The position numbers and the translations under genes are program-made. 64,000 bases of DNA from the NCBI GenBank assembly GCA_039621445.1, contig CP154955.1, forward strand, positions 124,001 through 188,000, written 5' to 3'. The stretch comes from Euglena gracilis (taxonomy: Eukaryota > Euglenida > Euglenophyceae > Euglenales). Under the pieces are notes generated by a model that made no database searches, had not been told where the DNA came from, and saw nothing but the letters and a program-made list of their open reading frames with translations. This document shows, in pieces, positions 53,937 to 64,000 of the stretch (within the stretch, counting starts at the first letter, position 1; each line of letters opens with the position of its first letter).

Positions 53937-56601
53937 CTACAGCTCGTCGTTCTCCCCTGTGTCGGCGCCCGCTGTGGCAGGCGGCTCGAATCCCAGCAGC
54001 TCCACATCGAAGCGCAGCGTCGCAGCCATAGACTGAGTTGGGGGTCCCTGGGGGCGACGTTTCCAACGCCGAAACCCACCTAAACAATTTTTTTTGAAAA
54101 CACACCCATGGGCGACCCCCTCCCCCGGGGGGGGGGGGGGGGCTGGGAGGTTCTTGAGCAGTGAAAAATTTTTGCCGTCCTAGGGCATTTAATGAAGAAA
54201 AATGGGTTAAAAAAATGGGCATACTTTGTCAAGAACGGGTTAAATGGGGAAAAAATGCTCTGGCATCGTTGGCCCATCCGCCCAAAACGTCAAAAAAAAA
54301 CGGGTTCTCCAAAACTTAATTTCCACCCCGTTCGATGCCCAGACTGGCCGTCGGTGCGGCCCTTTGGCCAGGGCAGTTTGAAAGGGCAGTCCTGCGTTAA
54401 AAAGAAAGCCCGCGATGGACCCACAGATGGACCGCCCTGCTGGGGGGGGTCCACCCACCCACCCAAAGCCCATCCAAAACCAGCCAAAATCCCAGAACGG
54501 CCTATAGCCCAACCCTTCTGGGAGGCGGAGAGGGGCCCTGCAGCCAACCAGCAGCCAACCGCCCGCCCACTCTCGAAAACCCACCCTCGCAGGGAGAGGA
54601 GGCGTATGCAGGTGTTAAGTGAATCCATGGGCGCGGCCGGCGGGATCTTCGGGGGGCTGCCAGCTGCCCCATACGCGTAGTCCGCGACATCCCACGGCGG
54701 GGGGTGGGTGGGGAGGGACTCCCGAAGGAGAGGCGCGCGATCGCGCGTCGACGTTGTTTTGGTCGCTAAGGTCGGCATTCTCCTGGTGACCCTAACTGCG
54801 GTTTTGATGGGGATTTTTTGGCGTGTTGTTCGGTTTGGCAGAGGTCTTATTTGGAGTGGATGTCCCATCATGACCCCAAAAGGGGGGCATATGTTTTGCA
54901 TATCAAAGGGCAAGCCGTGGGATGACCTGCAGCGCAGGTGAGCACCGCCCGCTCCCCGACCTGCATCGTGGCGAAGGCGATGTCCCAGCACTTGATGACG
55001 GCGCCCTGGCCTGCAGGGGAGGAGGCAACAGTTTGGAAAGGAGGGGGCACCCACGGAAACCTGTTTCGGGAGGCGTTCGATGGAACTTCCTTTCTTCTGG
55101 CGTGCAGTGGCCCAACCACTGACCCGCTGGCTCAGACGGGACCAACGTTGCCAAGTCGGATGGAATGGACGAGACGAGTCGGTAGCCCCCGAGGGAGGCC
55201 GATACCGAGGGTGAACTGGAACGGCTCCCCGCGGTCGCGGGAGCTGTCGAACACCGTACCATCCAGCAGCTTCCCGGTGTAGTGCGCGGAGATGCGGCTG
55301 TTGGCCGGCGGGGGGTTCCCCGCGCCGGCCGTCGCGACCTGCTTTGCGACGCCATCGTCCGGGGTGAGGGCCAGCTTCTCGAGGGCGGCGAGGCGGGCAT
55401 CCTCTGCCTTGGCAGCCTCCACCTTGGCCTTCTTGGCAGCCTGAGGGTGATGGGTGCCTGAAATGGTGCATGTGGGGCTGGCTGTCAAATATAAATGCAT
55501 TAAAAAAAATCAAAACATACTACATTTTAAATCAAGAATGTGTATGCACTTTTCTGAAACGCACATAATACCGCACACACAAATAAATACATGCAGGATA
55601 CACATGAACCAAAATGGTTATGATCATTTGCCCAACCTATAATCGACGGCATAACGTTGATTTCAGTTGTCTGCAGAAAGATGATAACCCTAATTTGGGG
55701 ACATTCTAATACCGTGGGGATCCCAAAATCAGGTTGTTACTCACAAAAAATTCTCAAATGCCTGTTTCCCCCATTTGCATTTGGAGTGTATTTTTACAAC
55801 CCCCCAAAATATGGCTCCCCCTAAATAATTCCCTTTGGGGTATTATTTGGGGAGCGGGCTAAATTAAGGATACCCACCGCACCCACCCGGGACAGTTGCA
55901 CCCCTTGAGCGTGGAGGTCTCCAGTAGGCTGGAAAAAATATTGTCTCGTTTTGGGGGTAGCCCCCCCCCCCCCCGCCATTGCGAGCAATTGCACACGAAC
56001 ACCAAACCCAAAATACACAAAATATTAAGCACCATTCCCTCCCCCCTGCACCCCCTCTCGCCCTGGTCACTCCCACTGGGGGCCACCCACATCTCCCACT
56101 GACATGACAAGAGCAAAACGTGCATTACTTCCAACAAAAAAAAAAGAAAAAAAGAGGAATAAAATTGCCCTCATTTGCAGAAAAGCAGGACAGCTCTACA
56201 TCCTAAGCGACAACCTTCGGAGACGATCCATTTCCTTGGAAAAACCCAGCAAACAAAAACAGGGTCCATGGAGAATGTCGAAACAAAAGCACAATCGGCT
56301 GCTGAAGATATTTCTTTTAAGACAACTGCGTTATCATTCAGCAGATTCTTGTCCACGATGCTAATACCGTCCCCGGCACAATTCCTGTTCCAGACAACGT
56401 GCGTCGGCAGAACCCAGCCTGCCCCGGGCCCACCTTGCGCTCCCCCTTCCGGCGCGCCAGCTCGGCCTGCAGGTCGTCCCACGCCGCCCGCACCGCCGGC
56501 ACGTGCTGCTGCAGGAAGTCCAGCACGAGGGGCGCCGTCACCTTGCCGCCGTACAGCACCGGCGCCGGGCTGCGGGCGTCGCCGTTGGCCGGGAACAGCA
56601 G
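53937..56601 (-). CDS. ER-type FKBP peptidyl-prolyl isomerase with upstream thioredoxin/PDI-like segment (multi-exon, 5' incomplete)
   Basis: Exon 56601-56434 (acceptor TAG, donor AAG|GTGGGC) encodes [19 protein letters not shown] ... LDFLQQHVP, resembling the end of a thioredoxin/PDI domain, then a charged helix. Exon 55440-55206 starts in phase after CTCAG and gives [14 protein letters not shown] and the FKBP core start ([18 protein letters not shown]). Exon 55010-54927 gives [20 protein letters not shown]. Exon ~54681-54626 gives [15 protein letters not shown]. The last exon, 54032-53937, gives [12 protein letters not shown] and ends ENDEL-stop. NDEL is a KDEL/HDEL-like ER-retrieval tail, so the protein probably assists folding in the ER. 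The acceptor of the fourth exon shows no AG and its donor shows no GT. Earlier exons are not located. Confidence 0.75.
54395..54625. repeat. Intronic repeat shared with 62075-62290
   Basis: Both copies contain ACCCACCCAAA near one end, the core ACTCTCGAAAA(A)CCCACCC and the end GCAGG(T/C)(G/A)TTAA(G/A)TGAA. Here the repeat starts right at the boundary of the FKBP exon ending near 54626. Confidence 0.55.
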
Positions 56602-57669
56602 CTACGGCGGGCGGGCGGGGGGGGGGGGGGTGGTGATGCCAGGTTAGGAATGCGGCGGCTGGCTTGAAGACCCAGATGAGGGTGCAGGTTGGGGAACCCC
56701 ACGGGGGGGGGATGGTTCCTTTTTAGACCCCTCCCTGGCCTGACCACCCAACGAGGGTGGCACGTGACCCCACCGGGGACCACCCCCGAAAACAGACTTG
56801 CGCCGGACTCCACACTTAGACCCCAGACAAGAGATCCCCCCTCGGGGGGGGGGTGGCCAGGACCCCCCCGTGGGGTCCTCCAAATCAAACAATGCTCACT
56901 GCTGCTGAATCGGATGTTTTTACAATGCGAGCCAAAAATTCGAATTTCGCTGCTCTGTCCTGGAATGTTCTTGGGTTGGCCCACACCCAGACCCCTTGGA
57001 ATGCCGGACCCACCCCTTGGAAGATTCAAAATCAAAAGCAAGCCTGCTGGGGTCACAACGAGACCATCCACTGTCAAAAATTTTCGTCAATCGCTTTTCA
57101 AAACAACAGGGGGGAGTTGGTCACTCTGGTGACTTGGACAAAATGTCTCAAAATAGATGGGTTTTGGCCAAACCCCCCTAAAAATTCTAGTGCCTTCGGC
57201 GCTATGGGCTATTTATTTCGGTCGATCCTGCCGAACCCCCCCCGGTCCGGAGCCAAAAAACAGCCAGTCACAATCACGGGGGGGTCAGACACACCTGAAA
57301 CAATGGTATGGTTGCAACCCAGAATTTCGAGATGCATTCAAAAAACAACAACGAATTGGATCCCAAGGCGCACAGATATGCAAAATTTTGCAATACCAAA
57401 CCATCTTCCTTGGGGTTTTCGGGATCAAACAGCCGCCTCTGCGTCATGTGCACTGCAATTTCTGGTTTGGCAATTTTCAAGCACGTTTTAAAAAAATCCT
57501 GGTGTGTGGAGAAGGTGCAATGCTCACACTTCAGGCAGGCCAGTTTTAGAACACTGGCATATGAAGATACTTTTCTCAGGAGGGTTCCTTAACAACCCCC
57601 TTTGAGCTGGGTGGGAAAAAACCGTGGCAGACCCATTGAAAGATGACGTTCCGCTTTGCAGGAACTTAC
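56602..57669 (-). other. Intron or intergenic stretch
   Basis: No exon supported. Holds G/C runs at 56615-56630 and 56845-56856 and unique sequence. Open frames on the + strand (56689-57491) lack any recognisable domain. Confidence 0.4.
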
Positions 57670-62860
<5,191 letters not shown>

Positions 62861-62879
62861 GATGGGAAGGTCGGACCCT

Positions 62880-64000
62880 CCCCCCCCTACCTTGAAACTG
62901 AAACGGGCCTGGAAAATCGATTTTGTGGGCGGGCAAAGGGCCGAATACTAGGCTGAAATCGGGGGGAAATCTGATGTTTCTTTGAAAATACAAACCCAAA
63001 AAATAAATGATAAATAATCCAAAAACAAAATGAATCCAAAAACGCTCAATTTTGAAATCCTGGGGACATTTTTTTATGCGGAGAACACCAAAGCAGCAAA
63101 AAATGGGTGGTGTGCTCAAAAATGAGAAAAATGAGGGGGAAAAGGCGTTTTTTTTTTTGCTTATTTTCCAGTGTGGCGCACGCCGGAAGAAATTTGGTGG
63201 GGGTTCAGACACCTCCTCCCAACATCTAGGGGGGAAGGTGGTCGGGACCAGGTTTTGAACAGTGCTGAGCTCTTAATAGGACATGCGTGTAATGGAAGGC
63301 CGAAAAAAACCAGCATTGCAAATTGCACGTATTTATAATTTAGCAATTAGACTCTTGCAATTTACGGTGACTTTTTACAGCAATATTGATCACCTCCCAT
63401 ACATCCCATTACCGTTTTATTGGATATTTTTTTCGACTTTTTGACCCGTTATTTTGTCCAAACACCATTTGTTTTGGCTAAAAACGGGGGGTCGAAAACC
63501 GCTCATTTTCGGCTTAAAAACAGCTTTTCCAGGTCTGGGAGGCAGAAAACATCGTTTCGGGCAATTTTTTTCCGATTTTTTTCGACTTTTTGACCCGTTT
63601 TTTGACCTAAACTCCCTGGGTTTCGGGCCCAAAACTGGGCGCCGGGGGGGAGAGGATAAAAAAAAACGCTCATTTTGGGCCCAAAAGCAGGTTTTCGGGG
63701 TTCAGGAGGCCAAAAAAACATGGTTCCGGACAAAAAAAAATCTCATTCTCATTCTCATTCTCATTTTTTCGACTTTTTTGACCCGATATGGTCGAAAACG
63801 GCTTTATCAAGTCAAATCAAATCAGAATCGGCCGAAAAATGGCCGTAACTCGGGCCTCGGGCTAGGCGACGACTTGCAGGGAAATCAAAATACCCTTAGA
63901 TAGGGCATTTTAAGGGTTTCAATTTACCTCCCCCCCCCTTGTCGTTGACACGCCAATGTTCCAGGAGAGTGCCGTTGACACGGGGGGTGTGTCAACGACA
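62880..64000. repeat. Non-coding end of window with repeats
   Basis: 63420-63800 carries two units with CGACTTTTTGACCCGTT, in inverted orientation relative to 45757-46080. A TTCTCA tandem lies at 63740-63766. 63930-64000 is a third GTTGACAC-word block. No gene recognised. Confidence 0.55.

Noticed and set aside
54290-55513. A 407-codon - strand frame over the FKBP locus
   Set aside because: It mixes exon 54681-54626 with introns and out-of-frame reading of the other FKBP exons; the spliced exons explain the signal better.

Overview
This window is nuclear DNA of a unicellular eukaryote, most likely an alga or related protist. The evidence is spliced host exons (GT...AG introns with AG|G acceptors), long GT/CA microsatellites, Ty3-type LTR retrotransposons with chromodomains, and DIRS-type tyrosine-recombinase retroelements. 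The species cannot be fixed from the sequence; dinoflagellates and prasinophyte green algae are candidates at low confidence.

About 50 kb is retrotransposon, built as a nested stack. Element A (Ty3-like, + strand, 1-15514, 5' end outside the window) abuts element C, a DIRS-like element (15515-18890, + strand). C's right tip reappears at 44751-44873 because element E (Ty3-like chromovirus, - strand) inserted into C. E has LTRs at 18891-19158 and 44477-44744 and a 6-bp target duplication AAGAAG. Element B (same family as A, - strand, 26300-43961) then inserted into the 5' leader of E, with 432-bp LTRs and target duplication TAGG. Host sequence resumes at about 44874. A second DIRS-like element, D, lies at 47406-52985.

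A and B are the most unusual part. Each encodes a long coiled-coil Gag with two CCHC knuckles, an in-frame UAG followed by a conserved hairpin, a Pol (protease, Dam-like domain, RT, RNase H, integrase, chromodomain), and then two further large reading frames in the env position. The second of these (up to 1474 aa) carries conserved CxxC/HxC zinc-type motifs and resembles nothing I recognise. A splice-acceptor-like sequence precedes these frames in both copies. All five retroelements carry a Dam-like adenine-methyltransferase-type domain, placed upstream of RT in A, B and E and downstream of RNase H in C and D.

From about 53.9 kb onward there is host gene sequence on the - strand. One gene encodes an FKBP-type prolyl isomerase that follows, apparently in the same gene, a thioredoxin/PDI-like exon and ends in NDEL, an ER-retention signal. 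Further upstream (57.6-62.9 kb) are candidate exons of an unidentified, possibly extracellular protein. Introns and flanks are full of GT/CA tracts, poly-C/poly-G palindromes and repeated short words. Most reading frames of the retroelements are broken, often by single-base shifts at G/C runs, so some breaks may be sequencing errors.
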